A DNA stretch of 64,000 nt from contig JAJRSE010000142.1 of assembly GCA_024278955.1 (NCBI GenBank), positions 32,098-96,097 on the forward strand. The letters are read 5' to 3'. The stretch comes from Planctomycetota bacterium (GTDB taxonomy: Bacteria > Planctomycetota > Planctomycetia > Pirellulales > Lacipirellulaceae). Under the pieces are notes generated by a model, which was given only the letters and a program-made list of their open reading frames with translations, had not been told where the DNA came from and did no database searches. Shown piece after piece: positions 17,147 through 26,296 of the stretch (positions are counted from its first letter, which is position 1; the number at the start of each line of letters is the position of its first letter). The translations under genes and the position numbers were made by a program.

Positions 17147-18064
17147 TTATGCGGCTGGAATATGGCACGGAAGAGCAGCAGGCTGTTTGGAGACTCTTGC
17201 GATGACTTCAAGCCCCCCCAGATGCACCCCGGTCTGACGCCATAGTGCCTGAACCCCGATATGAAATCCTCGTTTCAGGTTACGCACGACCGTATTGCCA
17301 ACGGCAAAGGGTTGTCCAACATCGGTGCGTAGAACGTCAAATCCGTTTTTTTGCAAGAGGGCATGAAGCGTGTTTATTGTAAAATGAAATTGATGTTCTT
17401 GCGGGTGCAGATCGCTCCACCGACGACGACGAAGGAAACAGAGAGGTCCGGTGTCCTTGATACGCAAGTAGTTGAAATTTGGGACATAGATTGCCAACAG
17501 CCCCGACGGTTTCAAAAGTTGACGAACTGTCGAGAGCGTATCGGCCGGATCGTGCAAATGTTCAAGGACTCCTAGCATGGTTACAATGTCCATCGAACTA
17601 GGAGAAATAGGAGCCTTCTCCAATACGCAAGCGTGAACCACTGCGTCAGAAGCACTTCGGGCACTTTCGGCGGCGATTTCAACGGGTTCGACTCCTGCGG
17701 AATCCCAACTGCCACTCTGACTCGCCGCCCGAAGGAAATCGCCGCTGCCACATCCTACGTCAAGTAACTTTCCTGTGGGGGATAGCTCTTGAAGGCGACG
17801 GATCAGCGGTGTAAAGCGTGCTTGCGAGTGATCTCCGGACCAGCAATAATTGCTGCTGATCGTATGGTTCGTGTCCTCCTTGTAGACAAGAAACGTGCTG
17901 TCTTGGGTTAGTCTGGGATTCGTGTAGACGAGTTTGCAGCGATCGCATCGGACTACGCCAAGCGACACCTGAGAACCATCGAGTTCGTAGACTTCAGAAG
18001 TAACTTTCTGATAGCCGCTCGCTCCACACGAGTTACATGAAACTCTTTCGGTTTGCAATTGCAT
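17147..18064 (-). CDS. SAM-dependent methyltransferase with N-terminal zinc ribbon
   Basis: Class I methyltransferase of about 305 residues. An N-terminal four-cysteine zinc ribbon (CNSCG and CDRCK, each CxxC) precedes the SAM-binding motif I LLDVGCGSGDFLRA and MLGVLEHLHDP. This architecture is common in polysaccharide loci, where such proteins methylate sugars or terminate chains. ATG 18064 (MQLQTERVSCNSCG) is chosen because residues before it are not conserved-looking. Target group unknown. Confidence 0.87.
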   Translation of the reverse strand: MQLQTERVSCNSCGASGYQKVTSEVYELDGSQVSLGVVRCDRCKLVYTNPRLTQDSTFLVYKEDTNHTISSNYCWSGDHSQARFTPLIRRLQELSPTGKLLDVGCGSGDFLRAASQSGSWDSAGVEPVEIAAESARSASDAVVHACVLEKAPISPSSMDIVTMLGVLEHLHDPADTLSTVRQLLKPSGLLAIYVPNFNYLRIKDTGPLCFLRRRRWSDLHPQEHQFHFTINTLHALLQKNGFDVLRTDVGQPFAVGNTVVRNLKRGFHIGVQALWRQTGVHLGGLEVIARVSKQPAALPCHIPAA

Positions 18065-18198
18065 ATCTTGTAGTCCTCTTTTGGAGCAGTAACCGTGTAC
18101 CGCAGGATAAAGCGTCGCGATTTTCAGTCTGTTAGATGCCGGAAATTCCAGGAGATTTTTAACATAAATATCATCAGCGGTTAAGCACACAATGCCTG

Positions 18199-19431
18199 TT
18201 AAGCAGCTTCCGAAGTTGGATTTTCAGTTTCCTTAGCTGCCTTTTTCAAAACCGAGTGTATTGCAGATACCGAAGTTTCGAGATTGGTAGCAGTCAAAGT
18301 AGGGTGTACTAAGAACATCAAGCTTGTCTCGCCTAGTTCTTTGGCCACTTGGAGTCTTTGTGTTGGCTTCCAATGCTCTGGGAACGCTTTTTCTAGGTAG
18401 ATTTCGCTACAGCTCCCGGAGTAACACGGCACGCCGCAATCGCGTATCTCTGCGACGATTCTGTCGCGTGACCATCCTTGCTTTAGTCTCTTGTTGCGAA
18501 CAAACGCATAGTATTTATAGTATGCGTGCTTTACTTCGGTCGATGGAGTAGGCGTACGCAAAACTGGATGTTCTTGGCATGCTGCAAATAGCTTTTCCGC
18601 GTTGTGTTGTCTTGTCGACACCCATTCTGGCAGGCGACGAAGGGCAATGCGACCGATGGCTGCTTGCATTTCAGTCATGCGATAATTTGAACCAAAGCTG
18701 TCGTGGACCCAGCGAAACTTATTCGAGGGTGGAGGAGGGCTATAAAAAGCCTCAGGGGTTTTTCCGTGATCTTTGTATCGCCAGGCACGCTGCCATAAGT
18801 CATGACGGTTGGTGACCAGCATTCCGCCCTCACCGCCAGTTGAGAGTATCTTATCTTGGCAAAAGGAAAACGTGCTAATGTCGCCTATCGATCCCACAGG
18901 TTTCCCTTGATATTCTGCGCCATGAGCCTGAGCACAGTCTTCAATGATGGCCAACTTGTGTTCTCGGGCCAGATTGAGAATCGGGTCCATGTCGCATGGC
19001 CAACCTGCTAGATGTACTGGGATGACCGCTTTGGTGTTGGAAGTAATCAAAGGCTGAATGGTTTCAGCTGTAATTGTCTGACTCTCTCGGTCGACGTCCG
19101 CACAAACGGGGCGCGCACCGCAGGCTACCACACTACTGGCGGTCGCAATAAAGGTGCGAGAAGGGACAATGACTTCGTCGCCTGGCCCAATTCCCAGTGC
19201 ATAAAGGGCCAGTTCAAGTGCGACTGTGCCGTTGGAGAGGGCGATCGCGTGCTCGCAGTTTGTGAACTTTGCAAACTCCTCTTCAAATGCCCGTCCCTGC
19301 TCGCCGGTCCAGTAATTGACACGTCCCGAGCGAAGTACTTCTGCCACCGAATTAATCATTTCTTCGTCGAACAGGGGCCACGGTGCAAAATCGGAATGCT
19401 TTGTGGGAGATTCGGTTAATTTATTGTTCAT
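18199..19431 (-). CDS. DegT/DnrJ/EryC1/StrS-family sugar aminotransferase
   Basis: PLP-dependent enzyme of 410 residues that usually transaminates a keto-sugar nucleotide to an amino sugar. Seen: ALSNGTVALELAL (cofactor phosphate cup), VIVPSRTFIATASSVVACGARPVCADVD, IIEDCAQAHGA, and the PLP lysine in SFCQDKILSTGGEGG. Unlike the DdhC homologue nearby it keeps the lysine. It probably supplies an amino sugar to the repeat unit; candidate 4-keto substrates come from CapE or the PglF-like dehydratase. Specific product unknown. Confidence 0.9.
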   Translation of the reverse strand: MNNKLTESPTKHSDFAPWPLFDEEMINSVAEVLRSGRVNYWTGEQGRAFEEEFAKFTNCEHAIALSNGTVALELALYALGIGPGDEVIVPSRTFIATASSVVACGARPVCADVDRESQTITAETIQPLITSNTKAVIPVHLAGWPCDMDPILNLAREHKLAIIEDCAQAHGAEYQGKPVGSIGDISTFSFCQDKILSTGGEGGMLVTNRHDLWQRAWRYKDHGKTPEAFYSPPPPSNKFRWVHDSFGSNYRMTEMQAAIGRIALRRLPEWVSTRQHNAEKLFAACQEHPVLRTPTPSTEVKHAYYKYYAFVRNKRLKQGWSRDRIVAEIRDCGVPCYSGSCSEIYLEKAFPEHWKPTQRLQVAKELGETSLMFLVHPTLTATNLETSVSAIHSVLKKAAKETENPTSEAA

Positions 19432-19487
19432 CGGAGGCTCGACTACTAGATTACGCGATTATGAAAGCGGAGTTATGGAGGATTTTT

Positions 19488-21407
19488 TCAGGCAGCCCGT
19501 CGGTGTTGTGTTTCGTTCGGTTTGGTTTTCCCCATGTACTTTGGCATCGTAGCGTGCCCCGGAGCACTTACATTACTTCGGCGTACCAGGCTGGAGATCG
19601 TCCACGCGATTATTTTCAAGTCGAGAAAAAACGAAAGGCGACGGACATACTGGATGTCCCATTCGAATTTTTTCTCCCAATCAATCGCATTCCTTCCGCG
19701 CACCTGCGCAAGGCCTGTCATGCCGGGTTTTACCTCATGCCTCTTTGCCTGGTCTGGTGAGTAGTGCTTCAGATACTCTTCTAGCAAAGGGCGGGGGCCA
19801 ACAAGGCTCATGTCCCCACGCAGGACACTTATGAGTTGTGGCAACTCATCAAGGCTCGTTTTTCGCAGCCAGCGACCAAATTTGGTGAGCCGTATCTCGT
19901 CGGGCAGTAGCTCTCCCGCATTATTACGAGCGTTTGTCATCGTGCGGAACTTTCGGATGGAGAATATCGATCCGTGAAGCCCCGGGCGTCGTTGTGAATA
20001 CAGCACTGGTGAGCCGAGTTTTATTTTTACCAGTATTGCAACGACGGCCATCAGAGGTGCGGTGAAAATCAGCACAGGAACCGCAACCAGAAGGTCGAAT
20101 GCTCGTTTTCCATGGCGGGTGTAGAACGAAGTCAAGGGCGAGATTTCGTACCGATTTTTTTTCTGCCTAGAATCGCATTTTGATTTCTGAAGTTCTGTAA
20201 CTTGCAAAAGCGAATTTTCTACTTTAGGAATAAGAACCTCCTTGCAGTAGTTTTCTAGATAGGCTTTTCTCGCAGCGTCGCCGTACGTTTGTCGAGTCTC
20301 TGGTGTTTCGGTATAGTGCTTTCGCACCGCATCTGCCAACGCAACTGGTTCTGATGGCTTGACGGTGGTTCCACATTGATGGCGCTGAATCATTTCGCCT
20401 GCTTCCCCCTCGATCGCCATTAGCAACGGGCGTCCCGCAGCCATGTAGGAAAAAGTTTTTGAGGGGATCGATACACGTGACATTGGGTCGGGCTTTAAGT
20501 GAACAAGCAGCATCTCGGACAAGGCATACATTTTTGCGATTTCATGAGGGGGGCGGCGTCCAAGAAATCGCACATTTTCTAGTTGCAGCGTAGTTGCCTG
20601 CTGTTCCAGGCTTGCGTAGTCGACACCGCTGCCAGCGATGACAAACTGTACTTTGGGTAAATCTTTTAGCAATTCCGCAGCCTTCAGGACCGTTTGCAAC
20701 TGTTGGCATGGCCCAACTTGCCCAGCATAAAAGATGTTAAACCTCCCATGGAATCCTTCTTGTCTTGCCAGTTGCTCATCTCGTGGTGCCGGAGCAGCAC
20801 AACCGGATGAGGGCCAATGGTAAAGGACTCGTATTTTTTCTGGCGCCACTCCCATTGCGATAAGGTTTTGGCGGTATCCCTTCGTGATGACATGAATGCG
20901 GTCGGCTCTCTTGTAGATGAATTTAGCCACAGCGCGTATTAGCCACAGCAGCAGGCGGTTGTGCAGTATTCCGGTCGCAGCAACACTTTCGGGCCACAGG
21001 TCTACGACATCTAAGACATAGGGCATGCGTTTCACGCGACTTATCACCCAGGCAGCCAATCCCGTTGGCAGGGCAGACTGATAAACATAAATCACATCTG
21101 CCCGTTTTGTTTGAATCAAACCGATCGTTGCGGCGCTTAGCGCAAAGGAAAAATAGTACAGCGCTCTTTTGAAAACAGATCGGCTGTGATCAGGAAACTG
21201 TGCGACCCGAGTTACAAGGTTCCCGTCGATTATTTCTTGTCTGGAGAATGCTTGCCGATATCCTTCGTAGGTGCGACCATGCGGGTAACAAGGGAAGCTG
21301 GTGAGAACCTGGACCTGATGGCCACGAGTGCCCAGGTCTCGTGCCAGTTCTGTAAATTTGGCTGCTGGCTCAGGCGCAAAGTACTGTGTGAGTAGGAGAA
21401 TTCGCAT
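19488..21407 (-). CDS. Fused GT4 glycosyltransferase (WbuB-like) and phosphoglycosyltransferase (bacterial sugar transferase)
   Basis: Two-domain protein of 639 residues. Residues 1-~400 form a GT-B glycosyltransferase resembling L-FucNAc transferase WbuB ([39 protein letters not shown]). Residues ~430-625 form a monotopic phosphoglycosyltransferase: hydrophobic re-entrant segment [33 protein letters not shown], the catalytic Asp-Glu in TSLDELPQL, and [12 protein letters not shown]. The PGT would load the first sugar phosphate on undecaprenyl phosphate and the GT add the second sugar on the same protein. It lies 1 base from the FucNAc gene capG, which fits a FucNAc donor (inference). Confidence 0.92.
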   Translation of the reverse strand: MRILLLTQYFAPEPAAKFTELARDLGTRGHQVQVLTSFPCYPHGRTYEGYRQAFSRQEIIDGNLVTRVAQFPDHSRSVFKRALYYFSFALSAATIGLIQTKRADVIYVYQSALPTGLAAWVISRVKRMPYVLDVVDLWPESVAATGILHNRLLLWLIRAVAKFIYKRADRIHVITKGYRQNLIAMGVAPEKIRVLYHWPSSGCAAPAPRDEQLARQEGFHGRFNIFYAGQVGPCQQLQTVLKAAELLKDLPKVQFVIAGSGVDYASLEQQATTLQLENVRFLGRRPPHEIAKMYALSEMLLVHLKPDPMSRVSIPSKTFSYMAAGRPLLMAIEGEAGEMIQRHQCGTTVKPSEPVALADAVRKHYTETPETRQTYGDAARKAYLENYCKEVLIPKVENSLLQVTELQKSKCDSRQKKNRYEISPLTSFYTRHGKRAFDLLVAVPVLIFTAPLMAVVAILVKIKLGSPVLYSQRRPGLHGSIFSIRKFRTMTNARNNAGELLPDEIRLTKFGRWLRKTSLDELPQLISVLRGDMSLVGPRPLLEEYLKHYSPDQAKRHEVKPGMTGLAQVRGRNAIDWEKKFEWDIQYVRRLSFFLDLKIIAWTISSLVRRSNVSAPGHATMPKYMGKTKPNETQHRRAA

Positions 21408-21408
21408 A

Positions 21409-22542
21409 TTACGCAGCTACAATCCCATCCCATAGGTGCCCCAATTTGGCGGTTCCTAGAATCAACTTCAAGACGCGATACGAGGTGTTGGTCACTTCAT
21501 ATTCTTTGGGGAGAGGCTGCAGACGATTACTTTCTTGGCTTGCAATGACTAGGTTGACGGATCGTGCAATCGTTTCGGAGTCGCGGCCTGTTAGTACAAT
21601 GTGGCCTGAATCCATTGCCTCGGGACGTTCCATGGCGGTTCGCATTGTGACGGCTGGGAAGCCGAGAATCGCGCTTTCTTCGCTAATCGTGCCGCTATCA
21701 GACAGCGTGCAAGCCGCTTCCATTTGGAGTCGTACATAGTCGTGAAAACCAAATGGCGGGAGAAACTGGATGTTTTTGTGGCACTGAAAATCAAGAGCTT
21801 CGAGCTTTTGTTTCGTGCGAGGGTGCGTGCTGACAATCATTGGCATCTTGTGATGGTCGCAAAGGCAATTCATCGCTTCGAGCAGCTGTGCCAAATGTGC
21901 CGGAATGTCAACATTCTCGGCTCGATGCATACTCACAAGCAAGAAACCCTTCGGTTTCAATTGCAGTTGTTCGAGGATACTGCTTGCTGCAAAGCCAGGT
22001 TGATTTTGGTCGAGCACTTCGCGCATTGGCGAACCGGTAAGGTAAACTCTCCGAGGATGGATGCCTTCGGCTAATAGGTTACGCCGTGCATGTTCGGTAT
22101 AGACCAAATTGAAATCGCTGATGTGGTCGACGATACGCCGGTTCAGCTCTTCGGGGACGTTGAAGTCGAAGCAACGGTTGCCTGCTTCCATGTGATAGAC
22201 CGGAATTTTCATTCTCCGGGCGATTATGGCTGCGAAAGCGCTATTGGTATCGCCAAGGATAAGAACCGCGTCGGGTTGTTCCTTGAGCAAGACTTCCTCG
22301 GTTTTCATCATCACTTCGCCCAAGAGTTTCCCGAGCGAATCTCTGCTAATGCTGAGGAAGTAGTCGGGTTCGCGAACCTGGAGATCTTCAAAGAAGACTT
22401 CGTTCAACTCGTAATCGGAATTTTGGCCTGTGTGGACCAACACATGATCGACATGCTCATCGAGCAAAGCCATGACACGCGAAAGGCGGATAATTTCAGG
22501 CCGAGTGCCGAGAATGGTCACTATTTTGAGGGGGGATACCAT
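21409..22542 (-). CDS. capG: UDP-N-acetylglucosamine 2-epimerase family, CapG/WbjD-type (UDP-L-FucNAc synthesis)
   Basis: Non-hydrolysing 2-epimerase fold, 377 residues: ILGTRPEIIRLSRV at the N-terminus, HMEAGNRCFD, and SDSGTISEESAILGFPAVTMR near the C-terminus. WecB and CapG belong to this family. The immediately preceding capF and capE genes identify it as the third enzyme of UDP-N-acetyl-L-fucosamine synthesis, epimerising C2 of UDP-L-PneNAc. It starts 33 bases after capF. Confidence 0.9.
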   Translation of the reverse strand: MVSPLKIVTILGTRPEIIRLSRVMALLDEHVDHVLVHTGQNSDYELNEVFFEDLQVREPDYFLSISRDSLGKLLGEVMMKTEEVLLKEQPDAVLILGDTNSAFAAIIARRMKIPVYHMEAGNRCFDFNVPEELNRRIVDHISDFNLVYTEHARRNLLAEGIHPRRVYLTGSPMREVLDQNQPGFAASSILEQLQLKPKGFLLVSMHRAENVDIPAHLAQLLEAMNCLCDHHKMPMIVSTHPRTKQKLEALDFQCHKNIQFLPPFGFHDYVRLQMEAACTLSDSGTISEESAILGFPAVTMRTAMERPEAMDSGHIVLTGRDSETIARSVNLVIASQESNRLQPLPKEYEVTNTSYRVLKLILGTAKLGHLWDGIVAA

Positions 22543-22575
22543 GTTGTTCCTAGCATGGACACATTGAGGAATTTG

Positions 22576-23700
22576 CTACGCAACTTTTTCAAAATACGTG
22601 TCGGCATCTTCCGGCTTAAAGACTTCGTTGCACCAAAACATTGTTAGCAGGTTGTCTTGGCCAACGTTTTCAATTTGATGCGTGTACAAAACAGGAATCG
22701 AGATGAATTGGGGTGAGTCGCCGGAAACTCGGAATTCGCGCACCTCGGAGCTTTCGACGTGTCGCAACCGAATTGCAGCTTCGCCTTGCAAGACACAAAA
22801 CCATTCGATCTTGCGAGTATGAAAATGGTTTCCTCGTATAACGCCCGGTTTGGTCGTCGAGAAAAATACTTGCCCCGCGTTGGCAATCCGAAGGACTTCG
22901 TACAGTTTGCCTCGGTCGTCGGTGTGAACTTGAGGGCGATGCGAATGGTCTTCAAGATTTAAGTACGATTCAAAAGTGGAGTAGAGGCTTGTCTCGAAGC
23001 GGTCGGTCAGGTCGGGGACCAGATCTTGCTCGAAATGGCACTGCCGAAAACTCTTCAGTTTTTCTAGCAGATCAGAAATCGAGATTCTGGCAGTCGTGGG
23101 AACGGCAAGCAGCCCAGAAGCAGCCGGCCTCTGACGCACGAGCTGTAAGATTTCGTCTACGAGGTCGTTGACCCAGACGAAATCGATAGTTTTGTCTTCA
23201 AGCACCTCGGGGAATTCGCCCTGAGCTAGCTGGTGGCAGAAGGTCGCTACGACCGAGTTGTAGAACGGTTTGCAGCCTGCTCCGTAGACGTTAGGAATCA
23301 CCAGCAAGGTGGCAACCTGGCCCTTGCTTTCGTCTGACCAGTCAAGCAGTAGCTGCTCGCAATCTCTCTTCATCTGTCCGTAGACATTGTCGAGTTCGCG
23401 TTGCGTTGAGGAAGTGTAGACCAAGTGAAGGTCGTGGGTACATTGTTGGGCGGCGGAGACGAGTTTTTCGGTCAGCGATCGATTGATCTCAGAAATTTCT
23501 TCGTCGGTGCCACGATTCACCCCGGCAAGGTGGATCACGGTGTCGCACCGGTCGATAAATTCGGCTAGGCGGTCCTCGTCGGCAAAGGCGTCGCGAGGGC
23601 AAAGCTCGACTTCCAAGCCTGCCTCACTCCGCAGTCGACGTGCAATATGCCCGGCGATAAATCCGTTTGGCCCAGTAATCCCAATGACCTGATTGCTCAT
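22576..23700 (-). CDS. capF: UDP-2-acetamido-2,6-dideoxy-hexulose reductase CapF/WbjC
   Basis: Bifunctional enzyme of UDP-L-FucNAc synthesis: C3 epimerisation and C4 reduction. Its 374 residues match the CapF two-domain plan: an N-terminal SDR with ITGPNGFIAGH and a shortened Tyr-Lys pair (NVYGQMKRDCEQ), and a C-terminal cupin with HFHTRKIEWFCVLQGEAAIRL as metal-binding part. Its start overlaps the capE stop by 4 bases, so the pair is coupled. Confidence 0.94.
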   Translation of the reverse strand: MSNQVIGITGPNGFIAGHIARRLRSEAGLEVELCPRDAFADEDRLAEFIDRCDTVIHLAGVNRGTDEEISEINRSLTEKLVSAAQQCTHDLHLVYTSSTQRELDNVYGQMKRDCEQLLLDWSDESKGQVATLLVIPNVYGAGCKPFYNSVVATFCHQLAQGEFPEVLEDKTIDFVWVNDLVDEILQLVRQRPAASGLLAVPTTARISISDLLEKLKSFRQCHFEQDLVPDLTDRFETSLYSTFESYLNLEDHSHRPQVHTDDRGKLYEVLRIANAGQVFFSTTKPGVIRGNHFHTRKIEWFCVLQGEAAIRLRHVESSEVREFRVSGDSPQFISIPVLYTHQIENVGQDNLLTMFWCNEVFKPEDADTYFEKVA

Positions 23701-24743
23701 GCTGCGATCCTCAGTTTTCGGGCAGCCGGGGCCCAGGATTCTAGCTCTCTTCGGATTTCAGGTAGCTGCATCAATAAATCTTCTACTTCTGAGACCGTCA
23801 GTTGCTTGGCATTTTCTGAGGTGTAGCCTTGCTCGACTAGTTTTTCAGAAAGGACACCTCGGGTAAAGTACTGTTCGTAATCTCGCTCGCGATGGCAGTG
23901 GATACGGTAGTAGTCGCCATAGTCTTCTGCTCTCCCAAGCTCCTCCGAAGTGACAAGCACTTCGTGAGTTTTCTCTCCGGCTCGAACTCCGACGACCTCG
24001 ATCGGATTGTTGGCTCCGAAGAGGCGAAGCATTGCTTCAGCAAGTACTCCCACGGTAGCGGAGATCGCCTTGCGTACAAAGAAGTCGCCCTGCTGGCCGT
24101 TTTCCATCGCAAAGACGACGAGTTTGACTGCTTCGGAAAGAGGCAACAACAGTCGAGTCATCTCCGGGTCGGTAATCGTTAGCGGCTTGCCGCTCTTGAT
24201 TTGCTTGACGAACAGCGGAATGACGGATCCGCGAGAGTACATGACATTTCCATACCGTACTCCGCAGAAAACGGCCGAAGTGTTCGGGTCTTTGGCACGC
24301 GCTAAAGTGATTTTTTCCATTAAAGCCTTTGTTTGTCCCATCGCATTGATCGGGAAAACGGCTTTGTCGGTACTCAGGACGACTAGCTTTTGCACGCCAT
24401 TCTGCTCTGCGGCATCTAGTACGTTTTGTGTGCCAATTACGTTTGTCTGTACGGCTTCCATTGGGAAAAACTCGCACGACGGGACTTGCTTCAAGGCCGC
24501 GGCATGAAAAACGTAATCGACTCCGCGCATGGCACGAGCAATCTGCCCGGCGTCGCGAATATCGCCGATGACGAACGCTAAGCGAGGGTCATCGATGTCG
24601 AGCCGCATGTCATGCTGCTTCTTTTCATCGCGGCTAAAGACAATCACTTTTTCTGGATTGTGCTCGGCCAATGCGAGTCGAATGAAATCGTTCCCGAAGG
24701 AACCAGTTCCACCGGTCACAAGCAACGTTTTACCATTGAACAT
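23697..24743 (-). CDS. capE: UDP-GlcNAc inverting 4,6-dehydratase CapE/WbjB
   Basis: First step of UDP-L-FucNAc synthesis: dehydrates and inverts C5 of UDP-GlcNAc. SDR of 348 residues from ATG 24743 (MFNGKTLLVTGGTGSFGND). The catalytic segment is STDKAVFPINAMGQTKALMEK, where Met replaces the usual SDR tyrosine, as in CapE/FlaA1 enzymes. The reading frame is open 34 codons further upstream through a run of twelve C on the coding strand, but that stretch is unlikely to be translated. Confidence 0.94.
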   Translation of the reverse strand: MFNGKTLLVTGGTGSFGNDFIRLALAEHNPEKVIVFSRDEKKQHDMRLDIDDPRLAFVIGDIRDAGQIARAMRGVDYVFHAAALKQVPSCEFFPMEAVQTNVIGTQNVLDAAEQNGVQKLVVLSTDKAVFPINAMGQTKALMEKITLARAKDPNTSAVFCGVRYGNVMYSRGSVIPLFVKQIKSGKPLTITDPEMTRLLLPLSEAVKLVVFAMENGQQGDFFVRKAISATVGVLAEAMLRLFGANNPIEVVGVRAGEKTHEVLVTSEELGRAEDYGDYYRIHCHRERDYEQYFTRGVLSEKLVEQGYTSENAKQLTVSEVEDLLMQLPEIRRELESWAPAARKLRIAA

Positions 24744-24810
24744 GGGTCGTCCTTTTCTTTGGCATGGAGGGCTCAGCATTGCGGGGCTGAGGTCATGCTG
24801 GAAAGGGGTA

Positions 24811-24822
24811 GGGGGGGGGGGG
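24811..24822 (+). repeat. G12 homopolymer in the capE leader
   Basis: Twelve consecutive G on the plus strand (C12 on the coding strand), 68-79 bases upstream of the capE start. Long G/C tracts in leaders are unstable and in some pathogens tune promoter spacing. No -10/-35 pair could be assigned around it, so a regulatory role is only possible. Confidence 0.5.
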
Positions 24823-24942
24823 ATTTGTTTTGAAAGCAACGACAAAGTCGCTTCTGCTATGGGGTCGACACGAAACCAAAACTTGGTCCGGCGGCGACGG
24901 ATGCTACTAAACTACCGGGAATGGCCGCAATAGCAGCATCTG

Positions 24943-25875
24943 CTACATCAGAGAACGATAGTAGTCGATCGAGAGTTTCAGTCCTTCTTCAAACGAGACC
25001 TCGGGTTCGTAGTCGAGAGCCTCTCTGGCAGCGGTAATGTCTGCCAAGCTTTCGCGGACATCTCCAAGGCGTTTGGGGGCAAAGACGGCTTGGATTTTTG
25101 TGTCTAGCACGTTGTTAATCGATGCTAGCAGATCGAGAAGACTGTATTGGCTTCCACATGCGACATTAAAAACCTTCCCCGCCGCGTTAGGGGCTTCTGC
25201 CGCAGCCAGATTGCCTTGCACGATGTTGTCGATGTAGGTGAAATCTCTCGATTGCTTTCCATCTCCGTAAATCGTGGGCTGCTTGCCTGCTAGCATTGCT
25301 GTCACAAAAATTGGGATAACAGCCGAGTACTCTCCGCGGGGATCTTGCCGGGGCCCAAAGACGTTGAAGTAGCGGATGACCACGGTTTCTAAGCCGTAAG
25401 TTGAGGTAAAGGCTCCGCAGTAAAACTCGCCGGCAAGTTTGGCAGCTGCGTAGGGCGAAAGCGGGGAAGGTAGATCTTGTTCCCGTTTGGAAGCCGTGGG
25501 CTGATCGCCATAGGCGCTGCTTGACCCGGCGTAAACAACGCGTTTGACACCGGCAAGACGCGAGCAATCGAGCACGTTGAGAGTGCCGGTTACGCAGGCG
25601 GCGTGGGTTTCCAACGGCTTGGCAACGCTGTGGGGAACCGATGCCAAAGCGGCTTGGTGATAGACCACATCGACGTCTTTGACCGCTTTTTCAAGGGCGC
25701 TACGGTCTTGCAGATCGCCTTTGATAAACTCTAATTTTCCGTCCAGGTGAGTCAGGTTTTCTAGACGTCCTGTGCTGAGGTTGTCGAAAACTCGTACCTC
25801 GTCGCCACGTTTGACCAGGGCAGTGGCGATGTGGGAGCCGATAAAGCCGGCCCCGCCGGTAACTAGAAATTTCAT
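24943..25875 (-). CDS. NAD-dependent epimerase, GalE/WbpP-like (UDP-sugar C4 epimerase)
   Basis: Extended SDR of 310 residues from ATG 25875 (MKFLVTGGAGFIGSH). Seen: GGAGFIGSH cofactor loop, AGSSSAYGD, catalytic YAAAK, and RYFNVFGPRQDPRGEYSAVIP, which resembles WbpP/TviC UDP-GlcNAc(A) 4-epimerases as much as GalE. It would interconvert UDP-Glc(NAc) and UDP-Gal(NAc) for the polysaccharide block. It is the first gene of the minus-strand block, next to the divergent promoter region. Exact substrate not resolved. Confidence 0.88.
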   Translation of the reverse strand: MKFLVTGGAGFIGSHIATALVKRGDEVRVFDNLSTGRLENLTHLDGKLEFIKGDLQDRSALEKAVKDVDVVYHQAALASVPHSVAKPLETHAACVTGTLNVLDCSRLAGVKRVVYAGSSSAYGDQPTASKREQDLPSPLSPYAAAKLAGEFYCGAFTSTYGLETVVIRYFNVFGPRQDPRGEYSAVIPIFVTAMLAGKQPTIYGDGKQSRDFTYIDNIVQGNLAAAEAPNAAGKVFNVACGSQYSLLDLLASINNVLDTKIQAVFAPKRLGDVRESLADITAAREALDYEPEVSFEEGLKLSIDYYRSLM

Positions 25876-26296
25876 GATCTTGTTTTTCCCTTGGAAGTGC
25901 TGGTCGATTTTGAGAGACCAAAGCGGAGGCGTGATAGTAGCGATGCTTCTGTTTGAAACAAGGTCGGCAAGCTCCGGGGCGCAAACTATTGTGTTCATCT
26001 CCTCAATAAGAGCTTTTTAGTTGTGCTCACAGGTGCTAGCAGCCTGGCCCTTGCTGTGGGTTGCCAAACTTTAGGGAGGGCAGTTTTGGAACTCAATTCG
26101 TAAGTCTCGATTGGCCCGTTCTCTCTTGCGGAATGTGTTTGGAAATAGTACTTACCACGTCCCGCGAACGGGGATGCCTGCGCAATGGGTTTGTGAAACG
26201 GATCTGAAGCAAACCTTCGCTTCTTGGGAATTGCATTTGAAGCGATACGCAGAGTGGTTCTTGTTGTATTAGGACGTAGAAAAAATTGGTTTGAGG
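25876..26296. promoter_or_regulatory. Divergent promoter region of the polysaccharide locus
   Basis: About 420 bases separate the minus-strand sugar/assembly block from the plus-strand export block, so promoters for both must lie here. I see no convincing -35/-10 pair, long dyad or JUMPstart-like element; a small CCCG-CGAA-CGGG hairpin near 26160 is the only local structure. Function is inferred from gene orientation. Confidence 0.5.

Noticed and set aside
24743..24845. Longer CapE with 34 extra N-terminal residues through the C12 tract
   Set aside because: The extra residues (Pro-rich) are not like the family start, and MFNGKTLLVTGG is the normal beginning.
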